Assembly (NCBI GenBank): GCA_044238145.1
Contig: JBIIDT010000006.1
Coordinates: forward strand, 5,974-69,973
Direction of reading: 5' to 3'
Source of the DNA: QWPN01 sp044238145
GTDB taxonomy: Bacteria; Planctomycetota; Planctomycetia; Pirellulales; UBA1268
DNA: 64,000 nucleotides
A program made the position numbers and the translations under genes. This document shows, piece after piece, positions 40,913 through 49,202 of this stretch; the stretch's first letter is position 1, and each line of letters begins with the position of its first letter. The notes beneath the pieces are model-generated. The model saw nothing but the letters and a program-made list of their open reading frames with translations. It had not been told where the DNA came from and made no database searches.

Positions 40913-42682
40913 TCAGGGCGCGCCGACTTCGATCGTCACGGGCGGCGCGTTGACCGCATCGCCGGGATTCGGTCCCGTGCGGCCGGTGGCGCGGAGGGTC
41001 ACCGGGCCGCTGCCGAGCAGATCGGCCGGCACCTCGATCGCCGCCTCCGCCCCTGCCGTTCGACCGAGCACCCGTCCCATGCAGAAGATCACCCCCGACT
41101 CGACGCCGGGTCCCGACAGGCCGACCCGCACGGTGCCGCCGGGCTGCACGCGGCGCGGCTCGACGGAGAGCGTCAGCGTCCGGCCGTGGTTGACGAACGT
41201 CACCGGCACGATCCGTCGCCCCTGGGTCTCGGTGTCCGCGGCCGCGATCGCCACCACCCGCAGGTCGTGGTGGCCGTCGGCGAGCGCCGTCGTGTCGAGC
41301 GGCAGCCGCTCGCCGAGGCCGCACTGGGCGACCCGCAGGCCGTCCACGTAGAGCTCGAAGCGGTCGGTGATGCCCCCTTCGGGGAGGCTCGCCCGCGGTT
41401 CGAGTTCGAGCTTTCCCGTCAGCGTCGCCCCAGGCTCGAGCGGTCGGGAGTCGGCAGCGTTCATGACCTCCACCTCGGGGATCACCGCCCAGGGTTGGCA
41501 GAGCGGGTCGCCGACCACGAGCAACTGGTACGGCGACCGCACCGCCTGGTAGAAGGCCTCGGCGAGGCTCGCCCCGCGGACGTAGTGCAGCTGCACGGCC
41601 GGATGCGGGAACTTGGGCTGGAACGCCCCCGGCGAATTGCCGCCACCTTGCGGCAGCATCACATAGGGCTCGATCACGGTGCCGCACGCGCCGGCCGCGC
41701 CGGCGCGGATGAACGCGGAGAGCGGCGTCTGCTCGGCCCCCGGCGTGAACACCCCGCCGAAGCTCGTCAGGTTGTCGCAGATCGCGCCGGGCAGGAGCCG
41801 GCCGCCGCCGGTGGTCCAGTCGAAGTCGGGCGTGCCGGTGACGAGGCCGGCCACGTCCTGTCGGCCCGCAGGCAGCGTGCCGGCGAGGACTTCCGCCTTC
41901 ACGCCGGCGGCCTCGATCGCCTTGGCGACGCCCTTGAAGGGCCCGCTGCGGGCCCGCGTGCGGACGTCGGCATTGGCCATCAAGTAGATCGTGCCCCGGG
42001 GTCGGCTGCCGTCGGCCGCCGCGGCCGAGCGGAGGGCCGCGACGACCTCCCTCACGCTGTTGCCACGACCGGCGGTGACCCCGAGCATCGTCGCCAGCAG
42101 GTAGCGGTTGCCGCCCATCTCCAGGAGGTCGCCCCGGCCTCCCCAGCCGTACCAGCCGCGGAAGCCGACGGTCGATTCGGGAACGCCGTCGTCGCCGGGC
42201 GGCTGGAAGTAGCGGTTGCTTTCGGGATCGAGCCAATTCGGGCCGCCGCTGGTGACCGCCCCGTGCAGCATCGTCATGCCGGTGAGCGAGCCCGACGGAA
42301 ACTTGAACATCTGCTGCTTCGCCAGTTCCGCGGGCATCTCGGCGGCGAAGTCGACCCGCCAGGGGAAGCCGCAGGAGTAGACGACCTGGTCGATTTGCGG
42401 CGCGAGCCGGCGGGAATCGATGGCCCGGAGGATCGGCTGGAGGATCTCCGCGCGGAAGCGATCGATCGGTACGCTCTCGTCGCCATCCTTCCAGGGGAGC
42501 ATGAGCACGTTGCCCGGCGGCACGTGCCGCAGCGCCGCGTAGGTGTTGGCGACGGCCAGACTGTCGGCCCGCGTGGGATTGACGACCAGGAGCACACTCT
42601 CCGGGCCGCCGCCGGCCCGGGCCGGCGGCGCGGCGAGGACGGCGGCCAGCAGGCAGGCGAGGGCGAGGCGGGTGTGGGCCAT
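40913..42682 (-). CDS. TIGR03790-family exported protein
   Basis: A 589-residue protein with a signal peptide (residues 1-23). The N-terminal half has the marks of the TIGR03790 family: LLVVNPTRADSLAVANTYAA, RHVPPGNVLML, VYSCGFPWRV and IYLMANADVRTRAR. A Gly/Asn-rich part (DNLTSFGGVFTPGAEQTPLS) and a 'LLVVGDPLCQPWA' segment typical of caspase-like folds with a final D-P-x-(C/x)-P follow. The C-terminal 200 residues are beta-sandwich-like. Function unknown. Start ATG 42682; 14 upstream in-frame residues do not add to the signal peptide. It converges with the phosphatase gene. Confidence 0.85.
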   Translation of the reverse strand: MAHTRLALACLLAAVLAAPPARAGGGPESVLLVVNPTRADSLAVANTYAALRHVPPGNVLMLPWKDGDESVPIDRFRAEILQPILRAIDSRRLAPQIDQVVYSCGFPWRVDFAAEMPAELAKQQMFKFPSGSLTGMTMLHGAVTSGGPNWLDPESNRYFQPPGDDGVPESTVGFRGWYGWGGRGDLLEMGGNRYLLATMLGVTAGRGNSVREVVAALRSAAAADGSRPRGTIYLMANADVRTRARSGPFKGVAKAIEAAGVKAEVLAGTLPAGRQDVAGLVTGTPDFDWTTGGGRLLPGAICDNLTSFGGVFTPGAEQTPLSAFIRAGAAGACGTVIEPYVMLPQGGGNSPGAFQPKFPHPAVQLHYVRGASLAEAFYQAVRSPYQLLVVGDPLCQPWAVIPEVEVMNAADSRPLEPGATLTGKLELEPRASLPEGGITDRFELYVDGLRVAQCGLGERLPLDTTALADGHHDLRVVAIAAADTETQGRRIVPVTFVNHGRTLTLSVEPRRVQPGGTVRVGLSGPGVESGVIFCMGRVLGRTAGAEAAIEVPADLLGSGPVTLRATGRTGPNPGDAVNAPPVTIEVGAP

Positions 42683-42762
42683 GGCCGGAAAGTCCGTCGC
42701 GATCGGGAACGCGGAAAACCGCAATCTACCCTAAACTGAACGGACATCGGCGAGACTCCTGG

Positions 42763-43695
42763 ATGCGCGTTCGAAACGTTTCCCTCCTCCTGCTCGCGGT
42801 CGTGCCGCCGCTCGTGACCGTGGCGTGGGGTGAGGAGCCGGTGCGGTTCTCCGGGCCCCGGGCCATGCAGCACCTGGAGGCGATCTGCGCCCTGGGGCCG
42901 CGGCCGAGCGGGTCGGCGGCGATGACGAAGCAGCGGGCGCTGCTCGTCGAGCACTTCCGCAAGGCCGGGGCGCGGGTGGCGGGGCAGGCGTTCGAGATCC
43001 GCGACCGGCGGACGGGAAAGCCGGTGCACATGGAGAACCTCGTCGTCGAATGGCACCCCGACCGCACGGAGCGGATCCTGCTCGGCGCCCACTTCGACAC
43101 CCGGCCCTTTCCCGACCGCGATCCCGTCGACCCCAAGGGCGTGTTCGTGGGGGCCAACGACGGGGCCAGCGGCGTGGCGCTGTTGATGGAACTCGCCGCA
43201 GCGATGCCCGGGCTGCCGGGGCCAGTGGGCGTGGACTTCGTCCTCTTCGACGCCGAGGAGTACGTGTTCGCCGCGCGCGACCCGTACTGCCTCGGCTCGA
43301 CGTTCTTCGCACGGGAGTACGCCGCCAGCCGCCGCGGCCGCCGGATCGCCCACCGCTACCGCGCAGCCGTGGTGGTCGACATGGTCGCCGACCGGAACCT
43401 CGAGATCTGGCAGGAGCAGAACAGCGTCGCCTGGCCTGAGACACGGCCGGTGGTGGAGTCGATCTGGGCCACGGCCGGCCGGCTCGGCGTCCGCGAGTTC
43501 GTGCCCCGGCCGAAGTATGCCGTCGAGGACGACCACGTGCCGCTGCGGACGATCGGCGGCATCCCCGCCTGCGACATCATCGACTTCGACTATCCGCAAT
43601 GGCACACCACGTCCGACACGCCCGCGCACTGCGCGGCGGAGTCGCTCGAGGCGGTGGGCCGCGTGGTGCTCGAGTGGCTGCGGGAGCAGCGGTGA
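42763..43695 (+). CDS. M28-family zinc aminopeptidase-like protein
   Basis: A 310-residue protein with a signal peptide (residues 1-23). The zinc ligands of the M28/glutaminyl cyclase fold are present: GAHFDTRPF (His, about residue 108), GANDGASGVALL (Asp), LFDAEEYVF (Glu pair) and YPQWHTTSDTPAHC (final His). Pairwise similarity to glutaminyl-peptide cyclotransferases is suggested by length and the DDHVPLRTIGGIPACDIIDFD block. Either peptide hydrolysis or N-terminal pyroglutamate formation is possible. It is followed within four bases by the lipoyl-like gene and then lnt. Confidence 0.9.
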   Translation: MRVRNVSLLLLAVVPPLVTVAWGEEPVRFSGPRAMQHLEAICALGPRPSGSAAMTKQRALLVEHFRKAGARVAGQAFEIRDRRTGKPVHMENLVVEWHPDRTERILLGAHFDTRPFPDRDPVDPKGVFVGANDGASGVALLMELAAAMPGLPGPVGVDFVLFDAEEYVFAARDPYCLGSTFFAREYAASRRGRRIAHRYRAAVVVDMVADRNLEIWQEQNSVAWPETRPVVESIWATAGRLGVREFVPRPKYAVEDDHVPLRTIGGIPACDIIDFDYPQWHTTSDTPAHCAAESLEAVGRVVLEWLREQR

Positions 43696-43699
43696 GCCG

Positions 43700-43981
43700 A
43701 TGGCCGTGCCCCCGCCAGGATCGTCGCCCGGCCGCGAGCGGCTCGTGGTGCCCGAGTTCGGGCTCGACGTGCCGCTCGTGGTGGCGGTGTGGCTCGTGCC
43801 CGAAGGGTCGGCCGTGACCGCGGGGGACCGCGTCGTGCAACTGGTCGCCGGTGGCGTGACGATCGACCTCGAGGCGCCGGTCACGGGGCGGCTGGTGGCC
43901 TGCCTCGTCGACGAGGACGAGACCGTCGCGGCCGGCGGGTCGTTGGCCGAGTTCGAGCCGGTGGCGGAGGCCCGCCCATGA
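43700..43981 (+). CDS. lipoyl/biotinyl-like domain protein lacking the modified lysine
   Basis: A 93-residue protein that is essentially one lipoyl-type barrel: VPEFGLDVPLVVAVWLVPEG, GDRVVQLVAGGVTIDLEAP and VTGRLVACLVDEDETVAAGG. In lipoyl domains the second hairpin carries E-T-D-K-A with the modified lysine; here that position reads A-G-G-V, and no lysine is nearby. It cannot be lipoylated or biotinylated at the usual place. It overlaps lnt by four bases, so the two are translationally coupled. Role unknown. Confidence 0.8.
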   Translation: MAVPPPGSSPGRERLVVPEFGLDVPLVVAVWLVPEGSAVTAGDRVVQLVAGGVTIDLEAPVTGRLVACLVDEDETVAAGGSLAEFEPVAEARP

Positions 43982-45678
43982 CGGCCGCTGTCGACGAGCG
44001 GCGGCTGTGGGGGCTGGCCCTCGGCGGTGCGCTGGCCATGGTCCTCGTGCAGCCGCCCGCGGATCTGTGGTGGGCCGCCTGGCTGGCGCCGATCCCCTGG
44101 CTGCTGCTGGTCACTGGCGAGCGGATGCCGGGCCGCCGTCCCTGGCGGGTTCTGTGGCTCGGCGGGTTCCTGCACTGGCTGGCCACGATCCACTGGCTGC
44201 GGCTGCCTCACCCGGCCACCTCGATCGGTTGGGTGTTGCTCTCCGCGTACCTGGCTTTCTACGTGCCGGCGTTCGTCTGGCTCGCGCGGCGGCTCGTGCA
44301 CCGTTGGGGGTGGCCGCTGGTGCCGGCGTCCGCCGTGGCCTGGATGGCCTGCGAGCAGCTCCGTGGCTGGGTGCTCGGCGGCTTCACGTTCGCCGGACTC
44401 GGCCACACCCAGTGGCGGTGGACGACGCTCATCCAGGTCGCCGACATCGCCGGCGCGGTGGGCGTGGGCGGCCTGGTGATGACCGTGGCGGCGGCCCTGG
44501 CCGCGGCCCTGCCGACCATGGCCGGATGGCAGCCGCGCCGCGCGGTCACGAATCTCGCGGTCGCGGCGTGCCTGCTCGGGCTGACGCTGGCCTACGGCTC
44601 GTGGCGGCTGGCGACCGCGCCCGCGCCGCGCGGCGAACCGCTCGAAGTGCTCCTCGTGCAGGGTTCGATCGACACCGAGCTCAAGCACGATCCCGACGCC
44701 GCCACCGACGTCGCGAGGCACTACGACGACCTCACGGTCGCGGGCCTCGCCGCCTGGCCCGCCGGCGGCAAGCCCGACCTCGTCGTGTGGCCGGAGACGA
44801 TGTGGCGGTGGGGACTCCTGGAGCTCGATCCGGCGGAGACGCTCGAGGAGCCGATCGTCGAGCGGCTCCTCGGCCCCGCACCCGTGGACGCCGACGAGGC
44901 GATGCGGGCCGACCGCCAGGCCCGCTGCCGGCGGGCGCTGGAGCAGGAGCGGCTCGACGCGCTGGCGGTGTTCGCGCGGCGCTACGGCACCCACTGGCTC
45001 GTCGGCCTCGATAAGCAGGCGATCGCGCCGGGCGACACCCGCCACTTCAACTGCGGGCTGTTCCTCGACGCCAATGGTTCCCCAGTGGCGTGCTATAGCA
45101 AGATGCACCCGGTGCTGTTCGGCGAATACGTGCCGTTCGGCGACCGCTTCCCGTTCCTCTACCGGCTCACGCCGCTGCCCGCGGGGCTGACGGCCGGCAC
45201 GGAGCCGGTCGCCGTCGAGATCGCCGGCCGGCGGGTGGCGGTCAACATCTGCTACGAGACGGCGCTGCCCGATGCGGTGCGGTCGCTGGTCAACGGGCTG
45301 GAGACCTGGGACGGGCCGCCCGATGTGCTCGTGAACCTGACCAACGACGGCTGGTTCTGGGGCTCGAGCGAACTCGACATGCACCTCGTGGCGGCGATCT
45401 TCCGGGCGGTCGAGGTGCGGACGCCGATCGCGATCGCCGCCAACACCGGCTTTTCGGCGGCGATCGACGGCTGCGGCCGGCTCCTGGAACGGGGGCCGCG
45501 GCGGGCCACGGCCACTCTCCGGGCCCGGCTCCATCCCGACGGCCGTCGGAGCCCGTGGCGCGTGACGGGGACTTTTCCGACTGGGGCGTGCGTGGCGCTG
45601 GCGGCGGCTGTGACGCTCGAAGCGGCCCTGGCCCGCCGCCCCAGGGGCCGTCTGGACCGGCCGCGACGGAGCGGTTGA
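43978..45678 (+). CDS. lnt: apolipoprotein N-acyltransferase
   Basis: Lnt adds the third acyl chain to lipoproteins in the inner membrane. The 566-residue protein has about six N-terminal transmembrane helices, then a nitrilase domain with all three catalytic residues: Glu273 in VWPETMW, Lys375 in YSKMHPVLFGEYVPF and Cys425 in NICYET. LVNLTNDGWFWGSSELDMHL and RTPIAIAANTGFSAAID complete the pattern. Length is a little above the usual 510. The ATG overlaps the stop of the lipoyl-like gene. Confidence 0.95.
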   Translation: MTAAVDERRLWGLALGGALAMVLVQPPADLWWAAWLAPIPWLLLVTGERMPGRRPWRVLWLGGFLHWLATIHWLRLPHPATSIGWVLLSAYLAFYVPAFVWLARRLVHRWGWPLVPASAVAWMACEQLRGWVLGGFTFAGLGHTQWRWTTLIQVADIAGAVGVGGLVMTVAAALAAALPTMAGWQPRRAVTNLAVAACLLGLTLAYGSWRLATAPAPRGEPLEVLLVQGSIDTELKHDPDAATDVARHYDDLTVAGLAAWPAGGKPDLVVWPETMWRWGLLELDPAETLEEPIVERLLGPAPVDADEAMRADRQARCRRALEQERLDALAVFARRYGTHWLVGLDKQAIAPGDTRHFNCGLFLDANGSPVACYSKMHPVLFGEYVPFGDRFPFLYRLTPLPAGLTAGTEPVAVEIAGRRVAVNICYETALPDAVRSLVNGLETWDGPPDVLVNLTNDGWFWGSSELDMHLVAAIFRAVEVRTPIAIAANTGFSAAIDGCGRLLERGPRRATATLRARLHPDGRRSPWRVTGTFPTGACVALAAAVTLEAALARRPRGRLDRPRRSG

Positions 45679-45809
45679 GGCCGGGATGGCCCGGCTGCCG
45701 ATCGAAAGCGGGCCGGGCGTCGGGGCCGTGGAGAACTTGCCCCCGGGGGTGTCCCGGCGGGAAGATGGTCCGGAGGTCCGGTCCAGGGCCCGGTGCGACG
45801 GGAGGCGAC

Positions 45810-46670
45810 ATGAACATCATCGGCAAGATCTTCGTGTTCGCGGTGTTCATCATGAGCCTCGTGTTCATGAGCTTCGCCGTCGCCATCTACTCCTCCCACA
45901 TCAACTGGGAGCAGGAGGTCAACCGCAAGGCCGAAGACGTGCAGGGGGGCCAGCAGCTTGGCCTCAAGTTCCAGTTGGAAGAGGCCCAGAAGGAGCGGAA
46001 GAAGCTCGAGGAGCAGATCAGCACGCTCGTGCAGAAGGTGGCCGCATCGGAGGCCGCCCGCGACCAGGTCGTGGCCAAGCTCCGCACGGCGCTCGAGGAA
46101 AAGAACGAGGAACTCGGCAGGCTGGCCAAGGAGAAGGAGACCCGCGAGGAGGCCCAGCAGAAGGCGATCGCCGAACTGGAGATGGCGGAGGCGAACCTCA
46201 AGAAGGCGGTGGATGAGGTGGCGGGGCTCCGCGAGCAGGTGCGGCAGCAGCAGGCGAAGGTCGACAAGGAGGTGGACAAGGCCGCCGAACTGGCGCAGAA
46301 GCTCCATGAGAGCCAGTCCTTCCTCGAGATCGCCAACGAGCGGAAGGAGCAGCTCGAGAAGCAGGTCGCCAACGCCCGGCTGCTCCTCAAGCAGCAGGGG
46401 CTGTCGCTCGACGCCCTGCCCAAGGATCGCGTGCCCACGCTCGACGGCGACGTGCTCGCGGTGGCCGACAACGCGATCGAGGTCTCGCTCGGCGGCGACG
46501 AGGGGCTGCAGGCCGGCCACACGCTCGAGGTGTATCGCGACGGCCAGTACGTGGGCCGGGCGGTCGTGAAGACCGTGAAACCCGACCGGGCCGTGGCCGT
46601 GATCCTCCGCGAGTACTCCCGCGGCATCGTGCAGCGGGGCGACAAGGTCACGACGCGGCTGAAGGGCTGA
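45810..46670 (+). CDS. membrane-anchored coiled-coil protein
   Basis: A 286-residue protein with one N-terminal transmembrane segment (residues 5-28). A long charged coiled coil covers about residues 35-200 (runs such as QKERKKLEEQISTLVQKV with clear heptads). A small beta-rich C-terminal domain follows (about residues 212-286: VLAVADNAIEVSLGGDEGL and AVVKTVKPDRAVAVILREYS). The arrangement resembles cell-division or envelope spacers. ATG 45810 has GGAGG six bases upstream. A 48-residue membrane peptide gene follows ten bases later, and the pair probably works together. Confidence 0.85.
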   Translation: MNIIGKIFVFAVFIMSLVFMSFAVAIYSSHINWEQEVNRKAEDVQGGQQLGLKFQLEEAQKERKKLEEQISTLVQKVAASEAARDQVVAKLRTALEEKNEELGRLAKEKETREEAQQKAIAELEMAEANLKKAVDEVAGLREQVRQQQAKVDKEVDKAAELAQKLHESQSFLEIANERKEQLEKQVANARLLLKQQGLSLDALPKDRVPTLDGDVLAVADNAIEVSLGGDEGLQAGHTLEVYRDGQYVGRAVVKTVKPDRAVAVILREYSRGIVQRGDKVTTRLKG

Positions 46671-46680
46671 AGCGGCACCC

Positions 46681-46827
46681 ATGGCAGACGACGCTCCGCA
46701 GACGCGGTCCCGGCCGCCCATGAACGTCTACACGGCGATGCTGCTGTTGTCGTTCGTGGCGATGTCGGTCGGCTGCCTGATCCTGGCCCTCGACCTGTTC
46801 TCGCGCCGGCTCCCGCTCAAGCCGTAG
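46681..46827 (+). CDS. small single-pass membrane protein
   Basis: A 48-codon gene, ATG 46681 to TAG 46827. The product has a polar N-terminus (MADDAPQTRSRPPMNVYTAM) and one transmembrane helix (about residues 20-40), ending RRLPLKP. It lies ten bases after the coiled-coil membrane protein gene and 32 before mtfA. Good membrane topology and tight spacing argue that it is real. Confidence 0.65.
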   Translation: MADDAPQTRSRPPMNVYTAMLLLSFVAMSVGCLILALDLFSRRLPLKP

Positions 46828-46859
46828 GCGGACCGCGCGCCGGCCGTGGCGTTCGCCCC

Positions 46860-47654
46860 ATGCTGTTCTCCTGGCTTCGGGCCCGCCGTCGCCGCGCCCT
46901 GGGCGACCGCCCCTTCCCCCCGGCCTGGGACGACGTGCTCGGGCGATTGGCGAAGCAGGTGCCGTGGCTCGCCCCGGCCGAGCAGTCCCGGCTGCGCCGC
47001 TGGATCCAGGTGTTCGTCGCCGAGAAGCGGTTCGAGGGTTGCCGGGGTCTGGAGATCACCGACGAGGTCCGCGTGGCGATCGCCGCGCAGGCGGGGCTCG
47101 TGACGCTCGGCTTCGAGGCAGAGCACTTCGACGCGGTCCAGTCGGTGCTCGTCTACCCGGGCGGCTATCTCGTGCCGCGTTCGACGCCGCTCGCGGGCGG
47201 CGGCGAGTTGGAATGGAAGGAGGCCCGGGTCGGCGAGACGTGGAGCGGCGGCAGCCTCGTGCTCTCCTGGCCCGAGGTGGTCGCGGGCGGCCGGCTGCGG
47301 GACGGAGCCCGCAGCGTGGTGATCCACGAATGCGCGCACCTCGTCGACCTGCTCGACGGCGAGATCGACGGCATTCCGCCGCTTCCCTCGCGGGCGGCCC
47401 GGCGCGAGTGGTCGGCCGCGTTCGCGGATTGTCGGGCGCGGTTCGAGGAGGCTCTCGACGACGGCCGGGCGACCGCGTTCGATGACTATGCCGCCGAGAG
47501 CGCCGCGGAGTTCTTCGCGGTAGCGAGCGAATGCTTCTTCCAGGATCCGCACCGACTCGCCCGCCACGACCGGCAGCTGTACGGCCTGCTCCAGGAGGCG
47601 TGGCGGCAGGACCCGAAGGCGCGGGTGCCGTCACGTCCGGCCCGGGGCCGCTGA
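46860..47654 (+). CDS. mtfA: MtfA-family zinc peptidase
   Basis: A 264-residue protein of the MtfA family (E. coli MtfA, 265 residues), a cytosolic zinc aminopeptidase that in E. coli binds the repressor Mlc. The zinc site is HECAH (His156-His160) in SVVIHECAHLVDLLDG; the third ligand is expected in SAAEFFAVASECFF. The opening LFSWLRARRRRALGDRPFPP is typical. It follows the small membrane gene by 32 bases and converges with the beta-propeller gene. Confidence 0.92.
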   Translation: MLFSWLRARRRRALGDRPFPPAWDDVLGRLAKQVPWLAPAEQSRLRRWIQVFVAEKRFEGCRGLEITDEVRVAIAAQAGLVTLGFEAEHFDAVQSVLVYPGGYLVPRSTPLAGGGELEWKEARVGETWSGGSLVLSWPEVVAGGRLRDGARSVVIHECAHLVDLLDGEIDGIPPLPSRAARREWSAAFADCRARFEEALDDGRATAFDDYAAESAAEFFAVASECFFQDPHRLARHDRQLYGLLQEAWRQDPKARVPSRPARGR

Positions 47655-47664
47655 CGGCCCTGCG

Positions 47665-49038
47665 TCAGGTCGCGTCGGCCGCCTCGTCCGCCGGTTCCGC
47701 TTCCTCGACCGCGGGGGCTGGGGCCGCGGCCGGCGCGGGCTCGGGTTTCTCCGCGGCGGGCGCCGCGGCGGGCCGCCGGGGAGCCAGCGAGACGAGGAGG
47801 CCGTCGGGGGAGGCGAGGATCAGCCGGTCGGTGGCCACGTTGACGACGGGAACGGAGAAGCCGCCGAGGCAGATCCGCTCGCGCCGCTCGCCGCTCGCCA
47901 GGTCGATGCCCGCCAGCCGGCCCGTGCGGTCAATGATCCATACCCGGTCGCCGGAGATGGCGAGGATGTGGCCGGCGACGTCGGTGCGCCACAGCAACGC
48001 TCCGGTTTCGGCCGCGAAGGCCGCCAGGCCGGCATCGCCAAGCGACACCACGACGGCGTCGCCACCCACGAACGGCCCGGCGTCTGGCGGCGTGTCGAGA
48101 ACGACGTGCCAGCCCGTCCGCAGGCCTGTGCCGCCGGTCTCGAGGAGGTCGACGCGGGCCAGGTCGCTGGCCTGCGTGGCGACGAAGATGGCGTTGCCAC
48201 GGACGACCGGCGTGGGCACGGCCGGCGAGTTGAGATCGAACTCGAACCGCTCCCAGCCGAGGTCGCCCTGCTGGAGGGTGACGAGCATGCCGTCGGCCGT
48301 GGTCCACGCCAATCCCTTGGCCAGCGGCACGAGCGGCGTCGCGATGCGGCCGCCGCCGTCGAGCGTCCGGGGGCGGAGGCTCTCCGCCGTCGGCCGGGCA
48401 TCCGCCGGCTTCTTCTTGGCCTTCTGGCCGGCGGCCTTCGCCTTCTTGCCGGTCGGCACGACCGGCGGCGCGGCGGTGTCGGCCGTGGGCTGCAGCGGAT
48501 CGAACGTCAGTCGCCGGATGCCGCCACCCTCGAGCGGAGCGTAGACCCAGTCGCCAATCTCGACGGCGCCGGTCTCGGGCATCCGGCCAAGCGGCCTTTG
48601 CCAGCGGCCGGCGCCGGTGTCGCGGTCGACGGCGAAGAGTTCGAGGTCGCTGGTGGCCGTCACCAGCCGCGGCCCGACGCCGGCGGGCGTGGCCACGCCG
48701 CGGCCGCCCAGCCGCTTCGACCAGAGGAGCGTCCCCGTCGCCGGCTCGCCGGGACGGGCGGGGCCTGCCGACTTCACGGCATGCACGCCACCGTCGCCGG
48801 TGCGGGCGACGACCAAGCCATCACCGATCGTGACGTGCTGCACGGACGCGGCCGCCGAGTCGAACGGCAACTGAACGACCCACTCGCGGGCGAGCCCCAG
48901 CCGCTCCGCGACGAACTCGTCGGCCGGCGTGCCGGCGAGCGACCCGCCACAGCCGACCCCACAGTCGGCGGCGGCGATGCCCGCGGTGGTCGCCACGGCG
49001 ACCGCCCACAGGAGTCGGCCAGGTGTCGGGATGCCCAT
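47665..49038 (-). CDS. exported PQQ-like beta-propeller protein
   Basis: A 457-residue protein with a signal peptide (residues 1-24). Several blades of the PQQ/YncE type are visible: VQHVTIGDGLVVARTGDGGV, GRGVATPAGVGPRLVTAT, LVTLQQGDLGWERFEFD, VVRGNAIFVATQASDLAR and AISGDRVWIIDRTGRLAGID. A Lys-rich insert (KKAKAAGQKAKKK, about residue 210) and a Pro/Ala/Glu tail interrupt or follow it. Such propellers often scaffold complexes, as BamB does. No catalytic residues were identified. Start ATG 49038; the upstream in-frame 61 residues lack signal features. Confidence 0.85.
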   Translation of the reverse strand: MGIPTPGRLLWAVAVATTAGIAAADCGVGCGGSLAGTPADEFVAERLGLAREWVVQLPFDSAAASVQHVTIGDGLVVARTGDGGVHAVKSAGPARPGEPATGTLLWSKRLGGRGVATPAGVGPRLVTATSDLELFAVDRDTGAGRWQRPLGRMPETGAVEIGDWVYAPLEGGGIRRLTFDPLQPTADTAAPPVVPTGKKAKAAGQKAKKKPADARPTAESLRPRTLDGGGRIATPLVPLAKGLAWTTADGMLVTLQQGDLGWERFEFDLNSPAVPTPVVRGNAIFVATQASDLARVDLLETGGTGLRTGWHVVLDTPPDAGPFVGGDAVVVSLGDAGLAAFAAETGALLWRTDVAGHILAISGDRVWIIDRTGRLAGIDLASGERRERICLGGFSVPVVNVATDRLILASPDGLLVSLAPRRPAAAPAAEKPEPAPAAAPAPAVEEAEPADEAADAT

Positions 49039-49202
49039 CGGATGCCCTGCGGCGCGGACGGCGGCCACGCTGCGGCCGCCGGTGTCCGCAAGGATAGCCC
49101 ACGAAAACCGGGCCGCAAAAATGCTACGATCGTGACGATTCGTCGCGGTGTGCCGGTCGCACCGCCCGCCCCGAGTCAGGACAGACGGAACCCGGACCCG
49201 CG

